Positions 15,035 through 23,606 of a stretch of DNA of 29,185 nt are shown here, in pieces. The notes beneath the pieces were generated by a model, which made no database searches, was not told the DNA's origin, and saw only the letters and a list, made by a program, of their open reading frames with translations. The stretch comes from an uncultured Dorea sp. (GTDB lineage Bacteria; Bacillota; Clostridia; Lachnospirales; Lachnospiraceae), in the NCBI GenBank assembly GCA_910584615.1, contig CAJUAM010000037.1, positions 1 to 29,185 of the forward strand, given 5' to 3'. The translations under genes were made by a program, and so were the position numbers. The stretch's first letter is position 1; each line of letters starts with the position of its first letter.

Positions 15035-16204
15035 ATGCATTACAATTTTGATGAAGAAATCGGGCGGATACATACGAATTCAGTTAAATATGAAAACAGC
15101 AGGATGGAGGAACCAGACTTGCCGGAGGATTTTATACCTCTTTGGATTGCAGATATGGATTTTGCCTGCCCCCCGGAAGTTATCCGCGCAATGCATAAAA
15201 GGCTGGATGACAGGATCCTGGGATATAGTGATATCATTGATCCGGAGTATGTACGGGTATTGAAGCTGTGGATGAAAAAGAGGTTTGGGTGGGAGATTCG
15301 AAAGGATGATCTGGCAGTCAGCTCCGGGGTAGTTCCGGCAATTTCGAATTTAATACAGATATTGTCTGAAAAAGGTGACAGGGTGATGATCATGACACCA
15401 TCTTACGGACCTTTTTATACATCTATTGTGAATAATGAACGTATTCCTGTCTGCCTTCCGCTGATAAAAGAGGGCGGTATTTATGAAATTGATTATATAT
15501 CACTGGAACAAAAGATAAAAGAAGAATCAGTTAAGATTTTGATCTTGTGCAGTCCTCACAATCCTACAGGGAGAGTATGGAGGGAAGAAGAGTTAAGGAA
15601 CATTGCCGGGATATGCAAAAGATATGATGTATCGGTGATTTGCGATGAGATACATCAGGATCTGCTTAGAAAAGGGAGCGTACATATTCCGCTGGCAAAG
15701 TTATATCCGGATGCGGACTGGATATATACATGTACAGCGCCGAGTAAGACCTTTAATATGGCGGGGAATCATTTGGCAAATATTTTTATTCCTAATAAAA
15801 AAGTAAAAGAAATATGGGAGCAAAAATATTATTATCTTCCCAATGCACTTTCAATATCAGCGACTCAGGCTGCATATGGAGAGGGTGAGGAATGGGTAGA
15901 ACAGCTGAATACATATCTGGACGGAAACTTTCACTATATGAAAAAATTTCTCGGAAAATATCTGCCTCAGATTGAATTTGAAATACCGGAAGGAACATAT
16001 CTTGCATGGTTTGATATGAGAGGTATGGGACTGGATAAAGAAGAGATCAAACGAAGATTTATTGTGGAGGCGGGACTGCATATTGAAAATGGAGATATGT
16101 TTGTTGCAAATGGAGAATATAATATCCGGATGAATATGGCATGTCCAAGGCGGACAATAGAAAGAGCACTGGACAGAATGTATAAAGTGTTTATTTCACA
16201 TTAA
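15035..16204 (+). CDS. MalY/PatB-family PLP-dependent C-S lyase (aminotransferase fold I)
   Basis: A 389-residue PLP enzyme of the MalY/PatB group, whose studied members cleave the carbon-sulfur bond of cystathionine or other cysteine S-conjugates to a thiol, pyruvate and ammonia. Seen: IPLWIADMDFACPPEV (about 34-49), the SSGVVPAISNLIQ region, SPHNPTGRVW (173-182), D204 in ICDEIHQDL and the PLP lysine K238 in TAPSKTFNMAG. The start follows AAAGGGGAAA. It is the first gene of an operon with a cystine-type ABC importer, 59 bases upstream of the binding protein, which fits cleavage of an imported sulfur amino acid. An aminotransferase role is the main alternative. Confidence 0.88.
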   Translation: MHYNFDEEIGRIHTNSVKYENSRMEEPDLPEDFIPLWIADMDFACPPEVIRAMHKRLDDRILGYSDIIDPEYVRVLKLWMKKRFGWEIRKDDLAVSSGVVPAISNLIQILSEKGDRVMIMTPSYGPFYTSIVNNERIPVCLPLIKEGGIYEIDYISLEQKIKEESVKILILCSPHNPTGRVWREEELRNIAGICKRYDVSVICDEIHQDLLRKGSVHIPLAKLYPDADWIYTCTAPSKTFNMAGNHLANIFIPNKKVKEIWEQKYYYLPNALSISATQAAYGEGEEWVEQLNTYLDGNFHYMKKFLGKYLPQIEFEIPEGTYLAWFDMRGMGLDKEEIKRRFIVEAGLHIENGDMFVANGEYNIRMNMACPRRTIERALDRMYKVFISH

Positions 16205-16263
16205 AAGGTTTATGGCGTATCATAAACGCATTATTAAAAAATAAATAAAAGGAGGAAGAACAA

Positions 16264-17106
16264 ATGAAAAAAAGAGCAATGTCAATTGTACTGATGTTAA
16301 GCATGTTCGCAGTGCTGGTCTGGGGCTGCGGCGCAAAGAGTGAGGAATCTGGCAATGACGAAGAAAAGAAGGAACAGACAACCTACGAAAAAATTATGGA
16401 TAAGGGTGTTCTTACCATAGGGACAGAAGGAACGTATAAGCCGTTTACTTATCACGATGAGAGCGATACACTTACAGGTTACGATGTCGAAGTTGCTAAA
16501 GCAATTGGTGAAAAAATGGGGGTAAAAGTAGAATTTTCAGAAATTACATGGGAAGGACTTCTGGCCTCTCTTGACAATGGGACGGTAGATCTTGTGCTGA
16601 ACCAGGTTGGAGTGACTGACGAGCGAAAAGAAAAATATGATTTTTCAGATCCATATTTATACAGCTACATAGCTTTGATTGTTAATAAGGATGATAATGA
16701 GATTGCATCATGGGATGCGGCGAAAGGCAAAAAAACTTCCTTGAACATTTCCAGCAATTACGCGGCAATTGCAGAAGAATATGAGATGGATATTACTGCG
16801 TCAGAAACGTTTAGCAAAGATATAGAACTTCTTCTTGCAGGACGTACGGATTGTGTGATCAACAACACAATTGCTTTTAATGACTATCTTATACAAAAGT
16901 CTGATACACCGATTAAAATTGCTGATGTAAGAGCAGAGGCTGATACAGTAGCTGTACCGATTCCGAAGGGAAATGAAGACTTGGTGGAGGCAGTGAACAA
17001 AGCAATAAAAGAACTTCAGGAAGATGGTACATTGACAAAATTATCCGAACAGTTCCTTGGAAAAGATTTTTCAAGAGAGTTAACTTTGGAAGAGATTAAG
17101 AATTAA
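16264..17106 (+). CDS. Amino acid ABC transporter substrate-binding lipoprotein (cystine-type)
   Basis: A 280-residue solute-binding protein (SBP_bac_3 family). It has a lipoprotein signal (positively charged N terminus, hydrophobic stretch, then C22 after VWG), so it is anchored outside the membrane. An acidic linker follows. The mature domain has EGTYKPFTYHDES, LTGYDVEVAKAIGEKMGVKVEF, VDLVLNQVGVTDERKEKYDFSDPY, a pattern close to the cystine binders TcyA/TcyJ (FliY). Cystine or a related sulfur amino acid is the likely ligand, by family resemblance. It starts with an AGGAGGAAG site and is followed 24 bases later by the permease. Confidence 0.9.
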   Translation: MKKRAMSIVLMLSMFAVLVWGCGAKSEESGNDEEKKEQTTYEKIMDKGVLTIGTEGTYKPFTYHDESDTLTGYDVEVAKAIGEKMGVKVEFSEITWEGLLASLDNGTVDLVLNQVGVTDERKEKYDFSDPYLYSYIALIVNKDDNEIASWDAAKGKKTSLNISSNYAAIAEEYEMDITASETFSKDIELLLAGRTDCVINNTIAFNDYLIQKSDTPIKIADVRAEADTVAVPIPKGNEDLVEAVNKAIKELQEDGTLTKLSEQFLGKDFSRELTLEEIKN

Positions 17107-17130
17107 TTTAAAAATGAGAGGGTGAATGGA

Positions 17131-17835
17131 ATGGACGGAAGAGTTGTAAATATCATTATAGATTCATTTGGACCGATATTAAAGGCTGGATTTCAATATA
17201 CGATTCCTCTGACATTAGTTTCGTTCACTCTCGGAACAATATTAGCGATTCTGGTTGCGATTGTGAGAGTGTCTAAAATAAAGGCGTTAGATCCCGTATG
17301 CAGATTTTATGTTTGGGTAATGAGGGGGACGCCTCTTTTGGTACAGCTATTTGTTGTGTTTTTTGGGCTGCCTAAGGTTGGCATTATTATTGAGCCTATT
17401 CCGGCAGGAATCATTGTGTTTTCATTGAGCGTAGGCGCATACAGCTCTGAGATATTCAGGGCCGCGATACTGTCAATTCCAAAAGGCCAATGGGAAGCGT
17501 CATCATCTCTGGGAATGAGCTATGTACAGACACTAAAAAGGATCATATTGCCGCAAGCAACAAAAATTGCGATCCCACCGCTTTTTAATAGTTTTATTGC
17601 GTTAGTAAAAGATACATCTTTAGCCTCCACTATTACAGTTACGGAAATGTTTTTGGTAACACAGCGTATTACGGCAAGAACGTATGAGCCGCTTGTTATG
17701 TATTTGGAGGTAGGTTTTGTGTATCTTATTTTTTGTACAGTGTTGAATTGGGTACAGGGAAAAGTGGAAGATAAACTGATGTTGTCCGGGAGTGAAAAGA
17801 AAAAAGTGAGGGAAATAGAAGAAAACCAGATTTAG
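17131..17835 (+). CDS. Amino acid ABC transporter permease
   Basis: A 234-residue integral membrane permease of the polar amino acid (His/Glu/Gln/Arg/cystine) group. It has five predicted helices, the conserved WVMRGTPLLVQLFVVFFGLP and the ATPase-contacting EAA-type loop WEASSSLGMSYVQTLKRIILPQA. A frame opening at 17122 (GTG) is possible, but the ATG at 17131 is spaced seven bases from GAGGGTGA, so I chose it. One permease gene suggests a homodimer. The charged C-terminal tail (GSEKKKVREIEE) is cytoplasmic. The ATPase gene follows after ten bases. Confidence 0.92.
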   Translation: MDGRVVNIIIDSFGPILKAGFQYTIPLTLVSFTLGTILAILVAIVRVSKIKALDPVCRFYVWVMRGTPLLVQLFVVFFGLPKVGIIIEPIPAGIIVFSLSVGAYSSEIFRAAILSIPKGQWEASSSLGMSYVQTLKRIILPQATKIAIPPLFNSFIALVKDTSLASTITVTEMFLVTQRITARTYEPLVMYLEVGFVYLIFCTVLNWVQGKVEDKLMLSGSEKKKVREIEENQI

Positions 17836-17845
17836 GAGGGATACG

Positions 17846-18577
17846 ATGCTGGAGATAAAAAAACTGAATAAGTATTTTGGAGATAACCATGTGCTTAAAA
17901 ATATAGATTTGCAGATTGAGCCCCAAAAGACGACGGTTATTATCGGCTCGTCAGGATCTGGAAAATCTACCCTGCTTAGATGTATTAATCTGCTGGAAAC
18001 ACCGGATTCAGGAATCATTTCGTGGAATGGGGATGAACTGGATTTTTCGGGCAGGATACCCAAAAGCAGATGCCAGACATTTACCAAAAAAACAGGGATG
18101 GTATTTCAGGGATTTAATCTGTTTCCTCATAAAACAGCACTGGAAAATATCATTGAAGCGCCGGTTACTGTTTTAAAAAAGAGTAAGGATACGGCAAAAA
18201 AGGAGGCAATGGAGCTTTTAAATAAGGTCGGGCTTGAGGAGAAGATGGATAGTTATCCGCATCAATTGTCAGGAGGTCAGCAGCAGAGGATAGCTATTGC
18301 CAGAGCGCTGGCAATGAAACCGGAGATCCTTTTGTTTGATGAGCCGACAAGTGCGCTGGATCCGGAGTTGGAAGCCGATGTTTTGAATTTGATCAGGGAA
18401 TTGTCAATGGAAGAGTATACCATATTGGTTGTAACTCATAATATGTCTTTTGCAAGGGATGTAAGTGATGAAGTTGTTTTTGTGAATGCAGGAGAGATTT
18501 TGGCAAAGGGCAGTTATGAGGAACTGACTAAGCTTGATAATGAAAGAATTAAACAGTTTTTAAGTTTTTTAAATTAA
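17846..18577 (+). CDS. Amino acid ABC transporter ATP-binding protein
   Basis: A 243-residue ATPase that powers the importer. Walker A is GSSGSGKST (34-42), the Q loop is VFQGFNLFPHKT, the signature is LSGGQQQR (141-148), Walker B is ILLFDEPTSALD, and the switch histidine is in VVTHNMSFAR. The length and motifs are normal for the polar amino acid group (GlnQ/HisP/TcyC-like). The ribosome binding site is AGGAGGG. It is co-transcribed with the permease, and the BtpA-family gene begins ten bases after its stop. Confidence 0.95.
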   Translation: MLEIKKLNKYFGDNHVLKNIDLQIEPQKTTVIIGSSGSGKSTLLRCINLLETPDSGIISWNGDELDFSGRIPKSRCQTFTKKTGMVFQGFNLFPHKTALENIIEAPVTVLKKSKDTAKKEAMELLNKVGLEEKMDSYPHQLSGGQQQRIAIARALAMKPEILLFDEPTSALDPELEADVLNLIRELSMEEYTILVVTHNMSFARDVSDEVVFVNAGEILAKGSYEELTKLDNERIKQFLSFLN

Positions 18578-18587
18578 GGAGAGAAAG

Positions 18588-19400
18588 ATGTTAGAAAAAA
18601 TATTTTCTGTGACAAAGCCGATTATCGGGATGATCCACTTAAAGCCGCTTCCTGGATCTGCGAATTATGATCCGACGGTTTATGATATGAAAAAAATAAC
18701 TGAATTTGCGGTAGAAGAAGCAAAAATTTTAGAAGAGGCGGGAATTAACGGTCTTCAGATAGAAAACTATTGGGATGCGCCGTTTTTAAAGGGCGAAGAA
18801 ATAGGATATGAAACTTGTACCTCTATGACAGCGGCGGCATGTGAGATAGCACGAAATGTTAATATACCTATCGGCATAAATGTTCATATGAACGGAGGCA
18901 GGGCCGCGATGGCAATAGCGTGCGCGGCAGGAGCAAAGTGGGTACGTGTATTTGAATTTGTGAGCGCGTATATATCGTATACGGGACTGACAGAGGGTAT
19001 TGGCGGTGAATTGGCGCGGTACAGAAGTATGCTGAACGCAAAAGATATTCAGATGCTCTGCGATGTGAATGTGAAACACGGAAGCCATTATATCGTTCAT
19101 GACCGGAGTGTAAATGAATTGGCATATGATGCCCAGGAGCAGGGCGCGGACGGTATCATTATTACTGGTTTCAGTACTGGGATAGCGCCGACAAAGGAAA
19201 AGGTACTTAAGGCGCGTAAAAATATCAAGGTGCCGGTTTTTCTTGGGAGCGGAATCAACATTCAGAATGTACAAGAATTATTGAGCGTATCTGACGGAGC
19301 CATTATAGGAAGTGCGTTTAAGACAGATGGTGATATGACAAAAAAAGTAAACTATCAAAAAGCAAGAGAATTCATGAAAGAAATGGAAAATCTGCGGTAA
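18588..19400 (+). CDS. BtpA/SgcQ-family TIM-barrel protein
   Basis: A 270-residue protein of the BtpA/SgcQ family. Seen: the opening IIGMIHLKPLPGSANYDP (12-29), EEAGINGLQIENYWDAPF, PIGINVHMNGGRAAMAIACAAGAKWVRV, a Cys-Asp-Val-Asn-Val-Lys-His segment (LCDVNVKHGSH), and a phosphate-binding-like end GADGIIITGFSTG, VFLGSGIN, DGAIIGSAFK. The last pattern is typical of (beta/alpha)8 barrels that bind a phosphate group. One cyanobacterial member is linked to photosystem I assembly and E. coli SgcQ lies in an uncharacterised sugar operon, but the reaction of the family is not established to my knowledge. It sits between a cystine-type ABC importer and a ribokinase-like gene, which suggests a catabolic enzyme handling a sugar phosphate or a conjugate. 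Confidence 0.85.
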   Translation: MLEKIFSVTKPIIGMIHLKPLPGSANYDPTVYDMKKITEFAVEEAKILEEAGINGLQIENYWDAPFLKGEEIGYETCTSMTAAACEIARNVNIPIGINVHMNGGRAAMAIACAAGAKWVRVFEFVSAYISYTGLTEGIGGELARYRSMLNAKDIQMLCDVNVKHGSHYIVHDRSVNELAYDAQEQGADGIIITGFSTGIAPTKEKVLKARKNIKVPVFLGSGINIQNVQELLSVSDGAIIGSAFKTDGDMTKKVNYQKAREFMKEMENLR

Positions 19401-19418
19401 AGGATAAGGAGATACAGT

Positions 19419-20342
19419 ATGTGGGATTTTAATGCTTCTGGAAATATTATCTGTATGGGTTCCATTATCATGGATATTTCGGTAAAGTGCAGGCAGTTTC
19501 CTGAAACAGGAGAGACGATCTATACCTCTTATCCTTATGAAGTCACACCAGGAGGAAAAGGGGCAAATCAGGCAATTGCCGCGGCCCGCTTAGGCGGAAA
19601 GGTCAGGATGTTAGGAAGGATTGCAGATGATGCGTATGGGCATGAGCTGAAAGAAAATCTAAGCCAGGCCGGGATAGATACAGATATGTTGGTTGAGGAT
19701 AAAAATGCTGGATCAGGAGTTGCATTTGTATGGGTAAATGAATCAGGAGACAACCAAATCATCTGTTCGCCGGGAGTGAATTTACGAAATACAGCAGAAG
19801 ATGTAAAATCAGGATTGGAAATCATGCAGAAAGGAGATATTCTTCTTATGACAATGGAGTTTCCGAGAGATATTCTGATGTGTGCCGTAAAGCTCGCAAA
19901 GGAAAAAGGAGGATTTGTAATTGTAGATCCTTCTGCGGCAGAACGCTGCAGACTGGATGCGGAAATGGCTGGATATATTGATATTGTAAAACCAAATGAA
20001 GTGGAGGCAGAGGTTATTACCGGTATTAAAATAGAAAGCCGCGAGAGTATGGAGAAAGCACTGGAGTTTATGGAAGAAAAGGGTATCAGCTATCCTCTGA
20101 TTTCACTTGGTCAAAAAGGAATAATATATAAAGCAGACGGAAAAGTATGTCATGAGCAGGGAATTGCAGTGAATGCAGTAGATTCTACGGCTGCCGGGGA
20201 TACTTTTATCGGAGCTTTGGCAAGCTGCCTGGCAGCGGGAAAGCCCATTGCAAAGGCAGTAGAATATGGAAACAAGGCGGCCGCGAAATGTGTGCAGAGA
20301 ATGGGAGCTCAGGTTTCCATTCCTTATGCACGGGATATATAG
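19419..20342 (+). CDS. PfkB-family sugar kinase, ribokinase-like
   Basis: A 307-residue PfkB-family kinase closest in pattern to ribokinase. The N-terminal sugar-binding aspartate is in CMGSIIMDISV, PfkB motif 1 is PGGKGANQAIAAARLGG, and motif 2 with the catalytic base is AVDSTAAGDTFIGAL. The conserved VKPNEVEAEVITG is also present. It probably phosphorylates ribose or a related pentose or nucleoside-type sugar. It is the last gene of the operon, 18 bases after the BtpA gene with an AAGGAGA site, and is followed by an intrinsic terminator. No ribose transporter genes are in the window. Confidence 0.9.
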   Translation: MWDFNASGNIICMGSIIMDISVKCRQFPETGETIYTSYPYEVTPGGKGANQAIAAARLGGKVRMLGRIADDAYGHELKENLSQAGIDTDMLVEDKNAGSGVAFVWVNESGDNQIICSPGVNLRNTAEDVKSGLEIMQKGDILLMTMEFPRDILMCAVKLAKEKGGFVIVDPSAAERCRLDAEMAGYIDIVKPNEVEAEVITGIKIESRESMEKALEFMEEKGISYPLISLGQKGIIYKADGKVCHEQGIAVNAVDSTAAGDTFIGALASCLAAGKPIAKAVEYGNKAAAKCVQRMGAQVSIPYARDI

Positions 20343-20362
20343 ATTAATTTGATATAACAATG

Positions 20363-20389
20363 AAATCAGCCTTACATTTGGCTGATTTT
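20363..20389 (+). terminator. Intrinsic terminator after the ribokinase-like gene
   Basis: AAATCAGCC pairs perfectly with GGCTGATTT around an eight-base loop, with a short T run. It separates the operon from the MarR gene. Confidence 0.8.
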
Positions 20390-20414
20390 CTATTGCAAAT
20401 ATTGGAAGAAATCT

Positions 20415-20426
20415 GTAATATATTAC
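20415..20426. promoter_or_regulatory. Palindrome GTAATATATTAC upstream of the MarR gene
   Basis: A perfect 12-base palindrome 27 bases before the chosen MarR start, a usual place for autoregulation by this family. TATTACCTAATA overlaps it as a second, looser dyad. Confidence 0.45.
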
Positions 20427-20453
20427 CTAATAGGAAAAGGATTGTGGAAAATT

Positions 20454-20939
20454 ATGGATGAAAAAAAATATAAAATATTTTGCGGTATTATGAATGAAAT
20501 AGACAAATCATATGATTTAATGGTGGAGTATGATTCTCTGCCCCATCACTATGGCGATTATGTTCTCTATCAGGCAGAATCACATATGATTGAACATATA
20601 GGTATGAATGAGGGTGTCACGATAACCAAGCTGGCAGAAGAATTAGGGAAGACCAGAAGTGCTTGTTGTCAGATGGTGAGAAAACTGCGGAATAAAAAAT
20701 GGGTAGAACAAATAAGAAATGAGAAGAATAACCGGGAATATAATTTGTATCTTACAGAAGAGGGAAAGCGTATTTTCAGGAATCACGCTGAATTTGACCT
20801 GCGGTGTTATAAGAGAAACTTTGAAGGGCTTAAACAATTTGGATATGAAGATCTGGAAAAATATCTGGAGATCCAAAAAAAGATTAATGATTCGTTTCAG
20901 AAGGATGTAGAAGAAAGTAAAAGGTATTTTGAAGGTTAG
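20454..20939 (+). CDS. MarR-family transcriptional regulator
   Basis: A 161-residue winged-helix regulator. The core reads HMIEHIGMNEGVTITKLAEELGKTRSACCQMVRKLRNKKWVEQIRNEKNNREYNLYLTEEGKRIF, which has the MarR recognition helix and the beta wing with the Asn-Arg turn. A pair of adjacent cysteines (CC) lies in the recognition helix, so redox sensing is possible but speculative. A TTG start at 20442 would sit too close to the AGGAAAAGG site, and ATG 20454 is somewhat far from it, so the start is not fully settled. By position it probably controls the preceding C-S lyase/transport/kinase operon and itself. Confidence 0.88.
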   Translation: MDEKKYKIFCGIMNEIDKSYDLMVEYDSLPHHYGDYVLYQAESHMIEHIGMNEGVTITKLAEELGKTRSACCQMVRKLRNKKWVEQIRNEKNNREYNLYLTEEGKRIFRNHAEFDLRCYKRNFEGLKQFGYEDLEKYLEIQKKINDSFQKDVEESKRYFEG

Positions 20940-20970
20940 GTGTTGGAGTGCAGTATCCGGCACCTTTTTT
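20938..20970 (+). terminator. Intrinsic terminator of the MarR gene
   Basis: AGGTGTTGGA pairs with TCCGGCACCT (two G-U pairs) around an eight-base loop, followed by TTTTT. The stem overlaps the stop codon. Confidence 0.85.
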
Positions 20971-21064
20971 GAGCGATATGCTGGATCATATTGATTATTG
21001 ACGTATCCTGTCGGAATTTTTTCGGGACAAGCATCACCAACTGCTAAAATACGCGTTTTTCATA

Positions 21065-21073
21065 TGCTATCAT
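21065..21073 (+). promoter_or_regulatory. Extended -10 promoter of the LysM operon
   Basis: TGCTATCAT has the TGn extension plus a TATAAT-like hexamer, 37 bases upstream of the start. No clear -35 is needed for this class. Confidence 0.45.
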
Positions 21074-21109
21074 AAACAGACAAAATAAGTAAAAATGAGG
21101 TGAGAGTAT

Positions 21110-22315
21110 ATGGAACGCGAATTTCCGAAAAATGTAAAACAGATAGGGAATGTCTGTGACGAGCCAAAGATATATGTAGAAGATTACGTAGATACTTATT
21201 TGAACCAGTTGAAAGAAAAGGAAGAATCAATCCCTGTAGCTGCTGTACTTACCGGGGAGATACTAAAACTAAACGGGCAGGATGTAGTCTATGTCGCAGG
21301 AGCGCTTAAGCTTTGTGACATTGAGGTCACAGGTACAGAGGTTAAAATCAGTAATGAAGCGTGGAACAGGCTGGAGGAAGAAAAGCAGAGATTTTTTTCG
21401 GGACAGGAGATTGTCGGATGGTGTCTGATCGGGGAAGGACAGCCTGTCGGTCTTAGTAAAGGGGTTAAAAGAGTTCATGACAAACGGTTTAAAAAAGACA
21501 ATACAGTGTTTGTATGGCGTGACGCTGTTCTGGCAGAAGAGGTCTTTTATGCCAATAAGTTCGGAGAACTTATGCAGATGGGAGGACATTATATATTTTA
21601 TGAGAAAAATCCTTCCATGCAGAATTATATGATCAATACACGTAAAAAGATCGGCGTTACACCCAGCGAAATGGTTGAGGATCGAGCTGCAAAGAATTTT
21701 CGCAGCGCCGTAAAAGAAAAGATGGAGTACAAGGAACAGAGACAGAGCGCAAGATTTGCTTATGCGGTAAGTGTTGCTCTTGTGGTGGTAGTTCTTGTGA
21801 TCGGTGTCTCGACCATTAATAATTATGATAAGATGGAGGCTGTACAGAATTCTCTTGAAGCGCTGTCTCAGTCTGTGAGCGGCCCCAATCCGCGGGAGGC
21901 GAAGGTGGAGGAGAGCAGCGAAGCAGAGGAGCCTGAGGAAGCGGGTGCACTAAAGTCCCCTGAAGCAGTGGAGACGGTCAGCAAAGAGGTAAAGACTAGC
22001 AACGAGCCTGAGGAGATCGAAGAAGGAAAAACGGATGAGACAGATGGGGCAGAAAAAAACAACGGGACAGCAGAAGGTGCTGAAGCTTTAGATACAGGGA
22101 TTCCATCCGGCAATCCGGGACTAGAGGCAGATACAGCGGATGTACAGAGTCAGTCTGAAGGCGGGGAATTTTATGTTGTCCAAAAAGGAGATACATTGGA
22201 TAAGATCAGTATAAAAGTATATGGGAATAGAGGACATGTAGACGCAATATGCCGAATGAATGGCCTGACGGACGGCAACCTTATTATCATTGGGCAAAAA
22301 TTGTTGTTACCTTGA
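21110..22315 (+). CDS. Membrane protein with MPN-like cytoplasmic domain and external LysM domain
   Basis: A 401-residue protein with three parts. The N-terminal 1-175 region (AAVLTGEILKLNGQDVVYVAGAL, then SGQEIVGWCLIGEG, then VFVWRDAV) resembles the MPN/JAB fold, but the metal-binding His-x-His after the GW is absent (CLIGEG instead), so it would be a non-catalytic version. This is my own pattern match. One membrane helix lies at about 215-236. A long acidic, Glu-rich low-complexity linker follows (about 255-350). A C-terminal LysM domain (354-401) begins FYVVQKGDTLDKIS and contains KVYGN and LIIIGQKLLLP; LysM binds peptidoglycan. With no signal peptide and one helix, the N terminus is inside and LysM outside. 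It leads an operon with a DUF5711-type protein and CvpA. Confidence 0.8.
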   Translation: MEREFPKNVKQIGNVCDEPKIYVEDYVDTYLNQLKEKEESIPVAAVLTGEILKLNGQDVVYVAGALKLCDIEVTGTEVKISNEAWNRLEEEKQRFFSGQEIVGWCLIGEGQPVGLSKGVKRVHDKRFKKDNTVFVWRDAVLAEEVFYANKFGELMQMGGHYIFYEKNPSMQNYMINTRKKIGVTPSEMVEDRAAKNFRSAVKEKMEYKEQRQSARFAYAVSVALVVVVLVIGVSTINNYDKMEAVQNSLEALSQSVSGPNPREAKVEESSEAEEPEEAGALKSPEAVETVSKEVKTSNEPEEIEEGKTDETDGAEKNNGTAEGAEALDTGIPSGNPGLEADTADVQSQSEGGEFYVVQKGDTLDKISIKVYGNRGHVDAICRMNGLTDGNLIIIGQKLLLP

Positions 22316-22325
22316 TATAAAAATG

Positions 22326-22334
22326 TGCTATACT
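22326..22334 (+). promoter_or_regulatory. Possible internal extended -10 promoter before the DUF5711-type gene
   Basis: TGCTATACT has a TGn extension and TATACT, 37 bases upstream of the chosen start at 22371, the same distance as in the LysM promoter. It may give extra transcription of the last two genes. Confidence 0.4.
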
Positions 22335-22370
22335 GTACAGAAGATGAAAGGTATACAAAAGGGGAGACGG

Positions 22371-23597
22371 ATGGTACATCGGAAAAACAAAAACTTATAT
22401 GTTGTAAGAGATGGAAATTATATGCAGGGCGATTCATACGAAGAGCTTTCTCTGAGGGGAATGGAGGAGGATATAAGACAGCATAAAACAAAATTTCTGA
22501 AAAGATTCAGTATCGGCGCTATTGCAGTGATAATTATTGCGGCTGCGGTTTTTTTATATTTATATCTGCAGACCTATACAGGAGTAAGAGTCGTAGATAC
22601 ATATAAGGTGGGAAATGCGGCGGACAACAGCTATGAAGAATTTGCGGAAGGTGTCCTTAAATTCAGCCGGGATGGCATAGCTTATCTGGATGACAGCGGG
22701 CAAGAGCAGTGGAACTTGCCTTATCAGATCAAGAATCCATTTTTAGATGTGAACAGTGAGTCGGCAGCAGTTGCGGATAAGGGCGGCAATAATATTATGG
22801 TTTTTCAGAAAGATGGTTTGAAAGGAGAGATAAAAACAACCCTTCCCATTGAGAAAATTGCTGTTTCAGAACAGGGGATAGTGGCGGCAGTCCTGAAAAA
22901 CGAATCCACACCCCAGATCATATGCTATGATATAGCGGGAAATGTGTTGGTCGAACATAAATCATCAATGGTAGGAATCGGATATCCGGTAGATATTGCG
23001 ATATCACCGGATGGAGAACTTATGCAGATCGTATATCTGTCGGTTTATGATGGAAAGATGATATCAAGAGTGGGATACTATAATTTCGGCGCGGCAGGCG
23101 CGGAAAAGATTGACCATCAAGTGACAGAAAAAGAATATAAGGGCAGTGTAATGGGTGCAGGATTCTTTGTCAATGAGACAATATCTGCTGTAGTTGGGGA
23201 TAACTGCCTGACGGTTTTTAAAGGAAAGGAAGAGCCTAAGGAAACGGCGACTGTTAAGATCAAAGGAGAAATCCAAAGTGTGTTCCACAGCAGCAAATAT
23301 ATCGGGCTTCTTATAAAAACAGAAGGCAACAGCAGATATGAGCTGAAGCTATACAATACATCTGGAAAAGAGGTATTGTCCCGTGGATTTGCCGGTACAT
23401 ATAAGGCGGCAAAGATATCGGGCGGACAGATTATTCTGTATGATGGAAAAAAATGCAGTATTTATACAAGATTTGGAATACATCGTTTTGATGGTGAGAT
23501 GAATAATAATATACTAGAGATATTTCCGGCTTTTGGAATCAATAAATATATTGTAATGAATGCCAATGGCATGGAAGATATACGGCTTATTAAATAA
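22371..23597 (+). CDS. DUF5711-type membrane protein with beta-propeller-like external domain
   Basis: A 408-residue protein with a basic cytoplasmic N terminus (MVHRKNKN...), a single membrane helix at about 47-67 (FSIGAIAVIIIAAAVFLYLYLQ) and a long external region with repeated strand-like units such as DGIAYLDDSGQEQWNLPYQ, GNNIMVFQKDG, SVYDGKMISRVGYYN, YELKLYNTSGKEVLSRGF. These resemble blades of a PQQ- or WD-like propeller, as seen in the DUF5711 group of Lachnospiraceae and relatives; the family name is from pattern memory and is not certain. A frame opening at 22290 is possible, but ATG 22371 follows AGGGGAG at four bases. The cvpA-like gene follows after nine bases. Function unknown. 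Confidence 0.7.
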   Translation: MVHRKNKNLYVVRDGNYMQGDSYEELSLRGMEEDIRQHKTKFLKRFSIGAIAVIIIAAAVFLYLYLQTYTGVRVVDTYKVGNAADNSYEEFAEGVLKFSRDGIAYLDDSGQEQWNLPYQIKNPFLDVNSESAAVADKGGNNIMVFQKDGLKGEIKTTLPIEKIAVSEQGIVAAVLKNESTPQIICYDIAGNVLVEHKSSMVGIGYPVDIAISPDGELMQIVYLSVYDGKMISRVGYYNFGAAGAEKIDHQVTEKEYKGSVMGAGFFVNETISAVVGDNCLTVFKGKEEPKETATVKIKGEIQSVFHSSKYIGLLIKTEGNSRYELKLYNTSGKEVLSRGFAGTYKAAKISGGQIILYDGKKCSIYTRFGIHRFDGEMNNNILEIFPAFGINKYIVMNANGMEDIRLIK

Positions 23598-23606
23598 GGA
23601 GAAGAT

